Source: Devosia sp. RR2S18
GTDB taxonomy: Bacteria > Pseudomonadota > Alphaproteobacteria > Rhizobiales > Devosiaceae
Reading direction: 5' to 3'
Length of the DNA stretch: 64,000 bases
Assembly: GCF_030177755.1 (NCBI RefSeq)
Contig: NZ_CP126539.1
Location: forward strand, 310,001 to 374,000
Position numbers and translations under genes: made by a program. Below are positions 1 through 8,149 of the stretch, in pieces. Position 1 is the first letter of the stretch. Each line of letters begins with the position of its first letter. Below the pieces are notes generated by a model. That model made no database searches. It saw only the letters and a program-made list of their open reading frames with translations, and was not told the origin of the DNA.

Positions 1-1235
1 CATATCTGGGGGTTCGCGGGCTGCTCGATGGGTCGGCGACCTTCGTCTTTTTTGCCGCTATCATCTATTCGGCCGCGGTGTCGGTTGCGATCTATGCCTT
101 CTGGACGTTCATGATGCGCTTCGTGCCGCTGGTCACGAGCGGGGTGCAGCGGGCTTCGCTTTTTCTTACCATGGCGATCGGTTGCGGCATGATCATCGCA
201 ATGTCCAGCTGGCTCAATGCGGCGGCGCTGGCGGGGTCGGCGGCGCTCGAGCAGCATATGGCGGTGACCCTTCAGGGCTATGCGGAAGACCTCGATGACG
301 CCCATGCCAATGCGTTGGCGGCTCAGTCGCTGCTGCCCGACGTACAGCGCGCCGCTGAGCGCTTTGCAGCTCTGGCCGCCGATGAACGAGAGCAGGGGGC
401 GCTCACCGGTTCCATGGGCTCGGGCAGCGTGGTGCAGTTGCTCAGCCAGATGAGCACGCAGATGAACCAGCTGGCGGCGACCATTTCGGGCAGTCGCGAG
501 GAAGTGGCCGGACTTTTCGAGCAGGGGTCGAACCGGCTCGCCACGATGCGCGAACTGGTCTCTACCCCCGGCACCATTGCGCCGCGGTCGGACAGTTTCC
601 AAGCCGAAGCCGTGCAGCTGTCCGCTATCATTGCTGCGCTGCAGCAGACGGATGTGGCGGCCTCGGTGGCGCGAGCGTCGGAAGACCTGTCGGCTGGCTT
701 CATTGCGCCGGTGGCGGATGGGCGCTCGGCCGACCTCGTCAACCGGCAGGACCAGGTGATGGAAACCGTGCGGGCCGCCGTCGCCGTTCAGTCGGCAGCC
801 CTGACGGCAGCAGCGGACGAGATCCTTGCGACCCCCGCCGTGGAGCAGCGGCGGTTCGTGCCACTGTCGAGCGCCGAGGCCGTCTTGCGCTACTGGCAGG
901 ACTTTATCCCGTCCTGGGCGGGCGCCATTTCGATAGACCTGTTGCCGGTGGTGCTGGTGCTGGTGCTGATGATCGTCAACGACGCCATGCGCCGCGACTC
1001 GCAATCGCTGGAGGAGGCGGAGAACATCACGGCCGCCGAAATGCTGCGCGCCATGACGCTTTATCGCAAGATGGAGGCGGCGGGCGTGTCGGTGGAAGCG
1101 CCAGTCCCGCTTGCCGAATTCGCAGGGCCGCCCACTGAAAAGCCTGCCGCGGCTGATAACACACCTGAAGAGGCGACGGTCACCCCGATCGACAGTGCCC
1201 AGCGCAAGCGGACCGACGGCCCGCGCCCGGCATGA
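1..1235 (+). CDS. Membrane protein with long extracytoplasmic helical region (5' partial)
   Basis: The reading frame is open back to the left edge (first full codon at base 3), so the true start lies upstream; a GTG at 78 is internal to the frame and should not be taken as the start. About 410 residues are visible: two hydrophobic helices near the beginning, then some 230 residues rich in Ala, Gln, Glu and Ser with coiled-coil character, a third hydrophobic segment (IDLLPVVLVLVLMIVND), and a cytoplasmic Pro/Glu-rich tail. I recognise no catalytic motif and assign no function. The stop overlaps the start of the next gene by four bases (ATGA), so it is probably co-translated with the ClpP-like protease. 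Confidence 0.75.
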   Translation, partial: YLGVRGLLDGSATFVFFAAIIYSAAVSVAIYAFWTFMMRFVPLVTSGVQRASLFLTMAIGCGMIIAMSSWLNAAALAGSAALEQHMAVTLQGYAEDLDDAHANALAAQSLLPDVQRAAERFAALAADEREQGALTGSMGSGSVVQLLSQMSTQMNQLAATISGSREEVAGLFEQGSNRLATMRELVSTPGTIAPRSDSFQAEAVQLSAIIAALQQTDVAASVARASEDLSAGFIAPVADGRSADLVNRQDQVMETVRAAVAVQSAALTAAADEILATPAVEQRRFVPLSSAEAVLRYWQDFIPSWAGAISIDLLPVVLVLVLMIVNDAMRRDSQSLEEAENITAAEMLRAMTLYRKMEAAGVSVEAPVPLAEFAGPPTEKPAAADNTPEEATVTPIDSAQRKRTDGPRPA

Positions 1236-2047
1236 GTGCGGCCGCGAGCTCCACGCCAGGGAAGGTCAAGACGCGCCGCCGCGGCCTGGTCGAGTGGCTG
1301 GCTGGGTTGGAAGACGGCGCCATCATGCGCTTTGCCTTTTTCGGTTTGCTGATCGGTACCGTTGCGGTGCTCTACGTGGACTATCATGAACTTACTGCCG
1401 GGGAAGGGGCGGGCCTAAGTATCCCTAGCCGCCCCATTCTGCCGCCCGCCAGCACCGACGGGCCGGCTGATGGAGCCATGCCGCGGATCACCACCAGCCC
1501 CGAATTGCTCGAGCAATCATTGCAGATTGCCCTGGGGAGCGGCGGAGCCTTGCACCTCACCGGCACCTTCGACATCGGGTCCGCCGACCGTTTTGCGGCC
1601 GAGATCGCAGCGCGCGGCGAATATGTCGAAACAGTTGTGCTCGACTCCCCCGGTGGATCGGTGTTCGATGCGCTGGCGATCGGGCGCCTGATCAAGGAGC
1701 GGGAGCTCACGACCCGGGTGGAGGCGGGGTCCCTCTGCGCCTCGTCGTGCCCCATTGTCTTTGCCTCGGGTGCCGAGCGAATCGCGAGCGCCAATGCTGC
1801 AATCGGGTTGCACCAGATGTATGCGGCCGCCATCTCCGCCGAGCCGCTCGAAGCTCTGCGCGTCGCGGGCACCGCCATGGCCGACGCGCAGACGACCACT
1901 GGGCAGATCATTGCCCACCTGACGAAGGTGGGGGTCGATCCCGCTCTCTGGCTGCACGCGCTCGAAACCCCGCCGGACCGGCTCTACTACCTCTCCCCCG
2001 AGGAGATGACCGCACTTCGGCTCGTCACAGAACTTCTTCAAGATTGA
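1232..2047 (+). CDS. Membrane-anchored ClpP/crotonase-fold protease-like protein
   Basis: This 271-residue protein has an N-terminal membrane anchor (about residues 31-47, FAFFGLLIGTVAVLYV) followed by a ClpP-like fold. The signature elements are SPGGSV (oxyanion strand), CASSCP, whose Ser matches the nucleophile position of periplasmic ClpP-like proteins, and GLHQMY, which would carry the catalytic His. Such proteins are usually annotated as hypothetical or ATP-dependent Clp protease proteolytic subunit-like; there is no ClpA/X partner here. It starts at ATG 1232, overlapping the stop of the upstream membrane protein (ATGA). The pair probably acts together at the inner membrane. Substrate unknown. 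Confidence 0.75.
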   Translation: MSAAASSTPGKVKTRRRGLVEWLAGLEDGAIMRFAFFGLLIGTVAVLYVDYHELTAGEGAGLSIPSRPILPPASTDGPADGAMPRITTSPELLEQSLQIALGSGGALHLTGTFDIGSADRFAAEIAARGEYVETVVLDSPGGSVFDALAIGRLIKERELTTRVEAGSLCASSCPIVFASGAERIASANAAIGLHQMYAAAISAEPLEALRVAGTAMADAQTTTGQIIAHLTKVGVDPALWLHALETPPDRLYYLSPEEMTALRLVTELLQD

Positions 2048-2060
2048 TCTAGATTAAAGA

Positions 2061-2086
2061 GGAACCTTGGAAGGGGGTATACAGTT
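2061..2086 (+). promoter_or_regulatory. Possible EcfG-type stress promoter
   Basis: GGAAC at 2061-2065 is a perfect alphaproteobacterial EcfG -35 element; 17 bases later AGTT (2083-2086) differs by one base from the CGTT -10 consensus. It lies 34 bases before the ATG at 2121, the expected distance for this promoter class. Confidence 0.4.
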
Positions 2087-2120
2087 AGGTCAGGTTGTAA
2101 GTGGAAGGGAGGCCACGACC

Positions 2121-2417
2121 ATGAACCTTAAGCGTACATTGACCCGGCACCGGGATATCCAGAACTGGGTTACCGATCATAAGGGTACTCCCGCCATTTC
2201 GCGGGTGCGCAATCGCTTCGGCCAGGAGCGGGCGCAACTCAAGCTTAGCTTCAGCCGTCCCGACCGCGACAAGACGGATCTGACGAGCCAGGATGACGGA
2301 ATCAGCCCCTGCTCCTGGAATGCTTGGTTGGCCGAACTCGACCGTCAGCAACTGGCGCTGAGCGTCGATCCAGCAGCCGACAAATATGAACTGGTCGAGC
2401 GTCGCGAGCTCAACTGA
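2121..2417 (+). CDS. Conserved-looking small hypothetical protein
   Basis: This 98-residue soluble protein (starts MNLKRTLTRHRD) is rich in charged residues and Asn/Gln, with no membrane segment, signal peptide or motif I recognise. The ATG at 2121 is chosen over an upstream in-frame start at 2067 because the latter sits on the putative EcfG promoter and encodes an implausible extension. It ends one base before the stop of the convergent diguanylate cyclase gene. If the upstream promoter is real, the protein belongs to the general stress response. Function unknown. Confidence 0.55.
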   Translation: MNLKRTLTRHRDIQNWVTDHKGTPAISRVRNRFGQERAQLKLSFSRPDRDKTDLTSQDDGISPCSWNAWLAELDRQQLALSVDPAADKYELVERRELN

Positions 2418-3659
2418 TCAGGCGCGGCGTGATCCTTTGCGACGTTGGGGTCGCGCAGCCATCCGGTCGACCGATGGCTCCGACTTCACTGTGCAGACGC
2501 GGTCACGCCCACCCCGCTTGGCTTCATAAAGCGCAGCATCGGCGCGACGCAGCAGGTCCGACAGGCTGTCGCTGGAGCCAAGTTCTGTGACGCCCAGGCT
2601 AGCGCTGAATCGCTGGCCCGGACCAAGGGCTGCGATGGAGAGCGCAGCAAAGCTTGAACGCACATCTTCAGCATAGCCCTGAGCCGCCTCCAAGGTGGCG
2701 CCAGGCATCAAAATCGCGAACTCTTCTCCGCCCATGCGGCTGAGAAGCCGGGGCGCATTGCCGGCAGAGGTTAGCACGTCAGCAAAGGCGGTTATTACCC
2801 GGTCCCCCGCCTCGTGGCCATGCGTGTCGTTGATCGTCTTGAAGTGATCGAGGTCCGCTACCACCGCCGACAGTGGCCGGCCTAGGCGCCGGGTGTTGAG
2901 GATCACTACCCGCGCTCGATCCTCGAAGCCACGTCGGTTGAGCAAGCCTGATAGCTTGTCCGTCTCGGAGCGTGAGGTCATCTCCGCCATCTCTTCGCGC
3001 ACGATGATGAGGAGCATCAGGACGCCATTGGTGATCAGCAGGAGCGCCGTGAACAGTTGCGAGTAGGCGCCGTACAGTGATTGGAGATAAGCCTGTGTCG
3101 AGCTTTCGCCCAGGCTAGCCGCTAAGAATGGCTTGGCAACAAATTGCGCGCCGCTGAGCAAGAGGAAGAGCAAAAGCGTTAGATCCAGCGCACTCCGCTT
3201 TCGGGCCCGGAACACCACCCAGGCGCCGACCAGATGCACGAAGAAATAAGGAAGCTGGTACACGAGCGCGCGGGGCAGGGAACTGGTGCTGTGCTGGTCC
3301 ATCAAAACGGCATTGGCCAGGATGGAAGTGGCCAGGATCAGGGCCAGAGCACCCAGCGGCGGCTTTACCGCGTAGTGAGCTGCAAGCCCGATCGCTGAGA
3401 CAGCGAAAGCGGCCAGGGCCACTGCGAAGACAAAGAGCCCGAGCAGTTCCGGGTGCGGCTGCAGCGGGAGAACAAACTCCAGACCCGCATTGAGAATGCC
3501 GATGGCATAGGCGAGGGCCAGCCAGCGGGCGGCGATTGCGCGAGGACTACGCCAGGCGATCACCAAAAAAGCCGCGGCGAACAGCCCAGCCACAAAGATA
3601 TTTATGGCGAGAACGAAGCCAGCAGCGCTCAACGGAAGAACTCGAGATCTAAGATCCAC
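2418..3659 (-). CDS. Membrane-bound GGDEF diguanylate cyclase
   Basis: A 413-residue protein predicted to make cyclic di-GMP from two GTP. The N-terminal ~220 residues contain about six or seven hydrophobic helices, forming a putative membrane sensor of unrecognised type. The C-terminal GGDEF domain begins at DKLSGLLNRRGF and carries DLDHFKTINDTHGHEAGD and an intact GGEEF active-site loop, ending in the usual RADAALYEAKRGGRDR. The residues five before GGEEF do not form the RxxD inhibitory site, so product feedback at the I-site looks absent. It is monocistronic and convergent with the small protein upstream in coordinates. Confidence 0.92.
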   Translation of the reverse strand: MDLRSRVLPLSAAGFVLAINIFVAGLFAAAFLVIAWRSPRAIAARWLALAYAIGILNAGLEFVLPLQPHPELLGLFVFAVALAAFAVSAIGLAAHYAVKPPLGALALILATSILANAVLMDQHSTSSLPRALVYQLPYFFVHLVGAWVVFRARKRSALDLTLLLFLLLSGAQFVAKPFLAASLGESSTQAYLQSLYGAYSQLFTALLLITNGVLMLLIIVREEMAEMTSRSETDKLSGLLNRRGFEDRARVVILNTRRLGRPLSAVVADLDHFKTINDTHGHEAGDRVITAFADVLTSAGNAPRLLSRMGGEEFAILMPGATLEAAQGYAEDVRSSFAALSIAALGPGQRFSASLGVTELGSSDSLSDLLRRADAALYEAKRGGRDRVCTVKSEPSVDRMAARPQRRKGSRRA

Positions 3660-3707
3660 CTAGTCTAGGTCAGCGACGCGAAACAAGACGTTAATTTAGC
3701 GTTTGCC

Positions 3708-4718
3708 TCAGCTCCTAGGCGCCAGATCAAAAGCTTTGGCTACCAGTTCATAAGAGCGCCGGCGCAGTTCGTAGCTGTGAATGGTTGTGGTCATCATCAC
3801 CTCGTCGGCAGCGCAGCTTTCGGCTTTTGCCGCGATGGCATCGCGGACAGTGGTCGGCGAGCCGACGATCCAAAGGCTCGACTGGTGATCGATGATCGAT
3901 TGCTGCTGCGGCGTCAGAACGCGGGCGTGTGCTTCTTCCGGGCTCATCAGCCGGCGCTGTTCGCCGGTGGTGAAGAGCGCCCACTGCACTGCCTGGGAGT
4001 GGGAGAGATACCGCGCCTCCTCGTCGGTGGGGGCGCAGACGACTGAAACACAGACCATCGCTTGCGGCTTGGGGAAGTGTTCGGTGGGGCGGAACGCGGC
4101 GCGGTAAGCCTCGAAAGCCGGTGCGGGCGGGGTGTGGCTGAAGTGGGCGGCAAATGCATAACCGATGCCCAACTGGCCGGCAGCTTCTGCGCTGGCGCCC
4201 GAGGAACCCAGCAGCCATAGCGGCGGCAATTTCACGCCACCTGGCGACACCGGCACGCGGGAGAAGGGGTGGTCGGGCGGAAAGCTCTCTTCTTCAAAGG
4301 CCAGAAGTTCGCCCATGTAAGCGGAAAACTCTTCTCCACCACCGCTGCGCAGGGCACGCATCGCATAACCATCCCCGCCCGGAGCCCGCCCGATCCCCAG
4401 ATCGATGCGACCGGGATGCAGCCCCTCGAGCGTACGATAGGCCTCCGCAATCCGCAGGGGCGCGTGGTTGAGCAGCATGACCCCGCCCGAGCCGACTCGC
4501 AGATGCTTGGTGTGGGCGGCGGCGCTGCCAACCAGAATCTCCGGCACGGAGGAGGCGATGGACGCCATGCCATGGTGCTCGGCATACCAGAGGCGCGTGT
4601 AACCCAGCCGGTCACCCAGTTGGGCCAGTTTGATGGTTTCTTGCATTGCCTCGGGCGTGGAAACGCCTTCGGCAATAGGAGCAAGATCCTGGATGGACAG
4701 GGCAAAGGGTGCGGTCAT
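3708..4718 (-). CDS. LLM-class flavin-dependent oxidoreductase (luciferase-like)
   Basis: A 336-residue protein of the bacterial luciferase-like monooxygenase superfamily, expected to use reduced FMN or F420-like flavin and oxygen on an unknown small substrate. The N-terminus (LSIQDLAPIAEG), the LGYTRLWYAEHHG block and the HPGRIDLGIGRAPGGD block are characteristic of the MsnO8-type subgroup. ATG 4718 is chosen because the encoded start matches relatives; an upstream TTG at 4760 would add 14 residues. It stands alone between divergent and convergent neighbours, giving no pathway clue. Confidence 0.88.
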   Translation of the reverse strand: MTAPFALSIQDLAPIAEGVSTPEAMQETIKLAQLGDRLGYTRLWYAEHHGMASIASSVPEILVGSAAAHTKHLRVGSGGVMLLNHAPLRIAEAYRTLEGLHPGRIDLGIGRAPGGDGYAMRALRSGGGEEFSAYMGELLAFEEESFPPDHPFSRVPVSPGGVKLPPLWLLGSSGASAEAAGQLGIGYAFAAHFSHTPPAPAFEAYRAAFRPTEHFPKPQAMVCVSVVCAPTDEEARYLSHSQAVQWALFTTGEQRRLMSPEEAHARVLTPQQQSIIDHQSSLWIVGSPTTVRDAIAAKAESCAADEVMMTTTIHSYELRRRSYELVAKAFDLAPRS

Positions 4719-4857
4719 AGCAATTACTCGAACAGGAAATCGGAAGTCTTCTATCGGCAAAATGCGATGGAAGCGAGGCGGTTCGGGGTTAACGTTCCGT
4801 TCAGGACAATTTTAGCTAAATCTTGCCTAGTGGGTGTGTGCGGTTCTCAATCGCACC

Positions 4858-5436
4858 ATGCGCATCTTCTCTGCCCCACGTCCGCTTGCCCTCCTATCGC
4901 TCTCCCTAGCGCTGTGCGGTGCTCCAGCGGGGCAGGCGCTGGCCCAGTTCAACTTTCTGCCCGAGATTCGCGCCGGCGTGTTCAGCCGCGGCGTAGATCA
5001 TGGGCAGAACCTGCTCGATCCCGAACGCATAAGCGATGCCAATGTCGAACTGCTCTTTTCCGCGCCGGACCTCAATGCTTGGACTGTGGTAGGCGAGCTG
5101 CGGCCCCATATGGGCGCCACAGTGAGCTTCAAGGGTGAGGACCCCTATGCTTACGCCGGGCTGAGCTGGACGGTGCGCGCGCCGATCCTGCCGGTTTTTG
5201 TGGAGGCGAGCGCTGGTGGCGTCGTCCATGGCAGCCTGCTTAATGCGCCGCAGGGCGATCCTTCGCGGGCGCTGGGCTGTGGCGCTGGCCTCAGGCTTGC
5301 AGCGAGCGCGGGGTTGGACCTGCCGCTCGGTACCTCGCTTATTGGCACGGTGGAGCACCTGCCAGACTTCGGTACCTGCGGTACGTCCGAGCGGGCCAAT
5401 ACCAATGTCGGCGTGCGGCTGGGCTTCCGCTTCTAG
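4858..5436 (+). CDS. PagL-like acyloxyacyl hydrolase / outer-membrane beta-barrel
   Basis: A 192-residue exported protein with a signal peptide (hydrophobic core LALLSLSLALCGAP, cleavage near ALA-Q) and alternating-hydrophobic strands ending in an aromatic residue (GVRLGFRF), as in outer-membrane barrels. The order of segments, including TVEHLPDFGTC near the end, resembles the lipid A 3-O-deacylase PagL family of alphaproteobacteria. In PagL the His is followed two residues later by the catalytic Ser; here that position is Pro, so activity is doubtful. ATG 4858 is preferred because it leads directly into the signal peptide. Alternative: a barrel protein of unknown role. Confidence 0.55.
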   Translation: MRIFSAPRPLALLSLSLALCGAPAGQALAQFNFLPEIRAGVFSRGVDHGQNLLDPERISDANVELLFSAPDLNAWTVVGELRPHMGATVSFKGEDPYAYAGLSWTVRAPILPVFVEASAGGVVHGSLLNAPQGDPSRALGCGAGLRLAASAGLDLPLGTSLIGTVEHLPDFGTCGTSERANTNVGVRLGFRF

Positions 5437-6623
5437 GCAGCCTGGCCGGCCGCCCAGCCCGACGCCCAGGCCCACTGGAAATTGTAGCCGCCCAGCCAGC
5501 CTGTAACGTCAACGACCTCCCCGATAAAGAAGAGGCCCGGCACGTTTCGCGCGGCCATGGTCTTGGCGTCGAGATCGCGCGTGTCGACACCACCTAGGGT
5601 GACTTCGGCGGTGCGATACCCCTCCGACCCGACGGGCTTGAGTCGCCAATCCTTGAGCGCCGCTGCCACTTCTGCGAGCTTTTTGTCCGAAAAATCGCCG
5701 ATCATCCCCGGCATATTCAGCTCCTCGCCGATGAGCTGCGCTAGCTTTTTTGGCAGGAAGTTGGCGACGACGGTTTGCACCTGGAGCTTTGGGGTTTCCT
5801 TGCGTGCCCGCCGGAGGCGTTCTCCGGCATCAACCTCAGGCAGCAAGTCGACCGCAATACCGTCGCCCTCGCGCCAAAAGGACGAAATCTGCAGGACTGC
5901 CGGGCCCGATAGTCCGCGATGGGTAAACAGCAGCGCCTCCTCGAAGGCCGTCTTGCCGTGGCGCACGATGGCGTCCGTCGCGATCCCTGAGAGGGGTTTG
6001 AGCTTCTCGAGGGCGCCCGTCTCAAAGGTGAGGGGGACCAGGGCCGGGCGAGTGTTGGTGAGGCGCAGGCCAAATTGGCTGGCGAGCTGATAGCCTAGCC
6101 CTGTGGCGCCCATCTTGGGAATGGATTTGCCGCCGGTAGCAACGATGAGGCTCTCGGCGGTGACCGAAGCAGTCGAGAGCTCGAGGGCAAAACCGTCATC
6201 GGTTTTGCTGGCGCGCTCGATTTGCGTCTGCAGCGACAGTGTTGCCCCGGCGCGCCGCATCTCAGTGAGGAGCATGGTATTGACCTGCGTCGCCGGGCCG
6301 TCGCAGAACAGCTGGCCCAGAGTCTTCTCGTGAAACGCAATGCCATGCTGCTCAACGAGCGCAATGAACATCTCGGGCGTGTAACGGGAGAGTGCGGACA
6401 GTGAGAAGCGCGGGTTCTGCGACAGGAAGCGGTCGCGGCCCTTCTCCGCCGTGGCGTTGACATTGGTGAAGTTGCAGCGCCCACCGCCCGAGATGCGGAT
6501 CTTCTCGCCGGCATATTTGGCGTGATCAACTACCAGCACCGACCGGCCGCGCCGACCTGCTTCGATGGCAGCCATCATGCCGGCGGCACCGGCGCCGAGA
6601 ACGACGACGTCGTAGTGAGTCAT
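5433..6623 (-). CDS. HI0933/BaiN-family NAD(P)/FAD-dependent oxidoreductase
   Basis: A 396-residue flavoprotein. The N-terminus has the FAD-binding Rossmann motif GAGAAGMMAAIEAG followed by GGGRCNFTN, diagnostic of the HI0933/YhiN family (BaiN and relatives). The C-terminal part contains the family-typical block ending in GEVVDVTGWLGGYNFQWAWASG. Reported members reduce unsaturated steroid acids or other double bonds, but the substrate here is unknown. The start is ATG 6623, with GGAAC upstream; a GTG at 6647 is in frame. The stop overlaps that of the convergent PagL-like gene by three bases. Confidence 0.88.
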   Translation of the reverse strand: MTHYDVVVLGAGAAGMMAAIEAGRRGRSVLVVDHAKYAGEKIRISGGGRCNFTNVNATAEKGRDRFLSQNPRFSLSALSRYTPEMFIALVEQHGIAFHEKTLGQLFCDGPATQVNTMLLTEMRRAGATLSLQTQIERASKTDDGFALELSTASVTAESLIVATGGKSIPKMGATGLGYQLASQFGLRLTNTRPALVPLTFETGALEKLKPLSGIATDAIVRHGKTAFEEALLFTHRGLSGPAVLQISSFWREGDGIAVDLLPEVDAGERLRRARKETPKLQVQTVVANFLPKKLAQLIGEELNMPGMIGDFSDKKLAEVAAALKDWRLKPVGSEGYRTAEVTLGGVDTRDLDAKTMAARNVPGLFFIGEVVDVTGWLGGYNFQWAWASGWAAGQAA

Positions 6624-6784
6624 AAGGCATTGTTCCGGTGGGGACACGTTGCGCTCGGTCTAGTCGAACTGCCACTCCCTGCCAAGCAAAGCCGCACCGG
6701 GTTGCCCGCCCGGCGCCAAAAACATTGACTCTTTCCTATATCCGCGTATGACAAGTCCTGCTTTGCAAACTAGGCAGTCCATCG

Positions 6785-6880
6785 ATGCGCAGCCTTGCCG
6801 ACATTGCTGATCTGGCCACCACCGGGCGTCATGCCCGTGGCGCTGCTGCCATCATGACCAAAACTACCAAAACCGTCTGA
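6785..6880 (+). CDS. Possible leader peptide ORF ahead of asd
   Basis: A 31-codon open frame in the 361-base gap before asd. It ends with the run MTKTTKTV and a stop (an internal ATG at 6854 would give just these eight codons): four Thr and two Lys codons out of eight. Thr and Lys are end products of the aspartate-semialdehyde branch, so the composition fits a transcription-attenuation leader. No strong ribosome-binding site is visible for either start, so translation is uncertain. Confidence 0.3.
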   Translation: MRSLADIADLATTGRHARGAAAIMTKTTKTV

Positions 6881-6886
6881 CGCTTT

Positions 6887-6914
6887 TCCCCGGGCACGTC
6901 TCCCGCCGGGGAGA
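6887..6914 (+). promoter_or_regulatory. Mutually exclusive hairpins between leader ORF and asd
   Basis: TCCCCGG (6887-6893) can pair with CCGGGGA (6906-6912), while TCTCCC (6899-6904) can pair instead with GGGAGA (6909-6914). The two stems share bases and exclude each other, as in attenuators. The first stem is not followed by a U-run, so it is not a classical intrinsic terminator. Confidence 0.3.
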
Positions 6915-6985
6915 GGCTCAAGAGTATGCCGCAAGCCCAGGAGGTTTGCGCGGGGGCGGAATTGGCAAGGAACCGGAGTTCCAAA

Positions 6986-8023
6986 ATGGGTTATCGCGTC
7001 GCTGTAGTCGGTGCCACGGGAAATGTGGGTCGGGAAGTTCTCAATATCTTGGCGGAGCGCAAGTTCCCCGCCGATGAAGTCATCGCCCTAGCGTCCTCGC
7101 GCTCGATTGGGCGGGAGATCTCCTTTGGCGACAAGATCCTCAAGGCTAAGAACCTCGATGATTTCGATTTCACCGGCGTGGATTTTGCGATCATGTCGGC
7201 GGGCTCTACCATCGCCAAGGAATGGGGCCCGCGCATCGCTGCGAAGGGCTGCATCGTCATCGATAATTCGAGCTACTGGCGCTACCATTCCGACGTGCCG
7301 CTAGTGGTGCCGGAAGTGAACGGCCATGTGCTCGACGCCTGGATGGCCAATCCCAAGCGCACCAATATCATCGCCAACCCCAACTGCTCGACCGCCCAGC
7401 TCGTCGTGGCGCTGAAGCCGCTGCACGACGCGGCCAAGATCACCCGCGTAGTGGTGTCGACCTACCAATCGGTGTCCGGCGCCGGCAAGGAAGGCGTCGA
7501 CGAGCTCTGGAACCAGACCAAGGGCATTTTCGTCAACGATTCCGCCACCCCCGGCAAGTTCCCCAAGCAGATCGCCTTCAACGTCATCCCGCACATCGAT
7601 GTGTTCATGGAAGACGGCTACACCAAGGAAGAGTGGAAGGTCTTGGCCGAGACCAAGAAGATCCTCGATCCTAAGATCCGGGTGACCTGCACCGCCGTGC
7701 GCGTGCCGGTCTTTGTGGGTCATTCCGAAGCGGTGAACATCGAGTTCGAGAACCCCATTTCGGCGGATGAGGCGCGCGACATCCTGCGCGAGGCACCGGG
7801 GATCAGCGTGCTCGACAAGCGGGAAGCCGGTGGCTACGCGACGCCGGTCGAGATCGTGGGCGAATACGATACTTTTGTCAGCCGTATCCGCGAGGATGCC
7901 ACGGTGGAGAACGGTATCGCGATGTGGGTCGTGTCCGACAATCTGCGCAAGGGCGCCGCACTCAACACCATCCAGATCGCCGAGACGCTGATCGAGCGCG
8001 GCCTGATGCAAAAGGCGGCTTAG
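6986..8023 (+). CDS. asd: Aspartate-semialdehyde dehydrogenase
   Basis: This 345-residue enzyme reduces aspartyl phosphate to aspartate semialdehyde with NADPH, the branch point to lysine/diaminopimelate, threonine and methionine. The N-terminus has the NADP-binding GATGNVGREVL motif, the catalytic Cys sits in NPNCSTAQL, and the C-terminal half carries RVPVFVGHSEAVN with the conserved His. The length matches the family. ATG 6986 gives the usual MGYRVAVVGATG start and has GGAG in front; an in-frame ATG at 6926 would add 20 atypical residues. The upstream leader-like region may control it. Confidence 0.95.
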   Translation: MGYRVAVVGATGNVGREVLNILAERKFPADEVIALASSRSIGREISFGDKILKAKNLDDFDFTGVDFAIMSAGSTIAKEWGPRIAAKGCIVIDNSSYWRYHSDVPLVVPEVNGHVLDAWMANPKRTNIIANPNCSTAQLVVALKPLHDAAKITRVVVSTYQSVSGAGKEGVDELWNQTKGIFVNDSATPGKFPKQIAFNVIPHIDVFMEDGYTKEEWKVLAETKKILDPKIRVTCTAVRVPVFVGHSEAVNIEFENPISADEARDILREAPGISVLDKREAGGYATPVEIVGEYDTFVSRIREDATVENGIAMWVVSDNLRKGAALNTIQIAETLIERGLMQKAA

Positions 8024-8038
8024 TCACGCCGGGCGTTC

Positions 8039-8064
8039 GGCATCCCGGCTTAAGTCGGGGTGCC
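8039..8064. repeat. Palindromic REP-like intergenic element
   Basis: A 26-base near-palindrome centred on CTTAAG, flanked by GGCATCCC and GGGGTGCC (one G-T wobble), lies between asd and the DMT transporter. A second short hairpin (CCCGGC 8099-8104 with GCCGGG 8110-8115) follows. The form recalls palindromic intergenic repeats of alphaproteobacteria; no second full copy is seen in this window. Confidence 0.45.
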
Positions 8065-8149
8065 AGTATTTTCCTTAAGCGACCATCTCGGGATTTGCCC
8101 GGCACAGGGCCGGGTTAGCATCTTGGGCGTGGCCGACCAGAGTGTCCCC

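Noticed and set aside
4781..4803. Repeated GTTC units upstream of the PagL-like gene as an SOS box
   Set aside because: The spacing is nine and one bases instead of seven, so it is not a LexA site.
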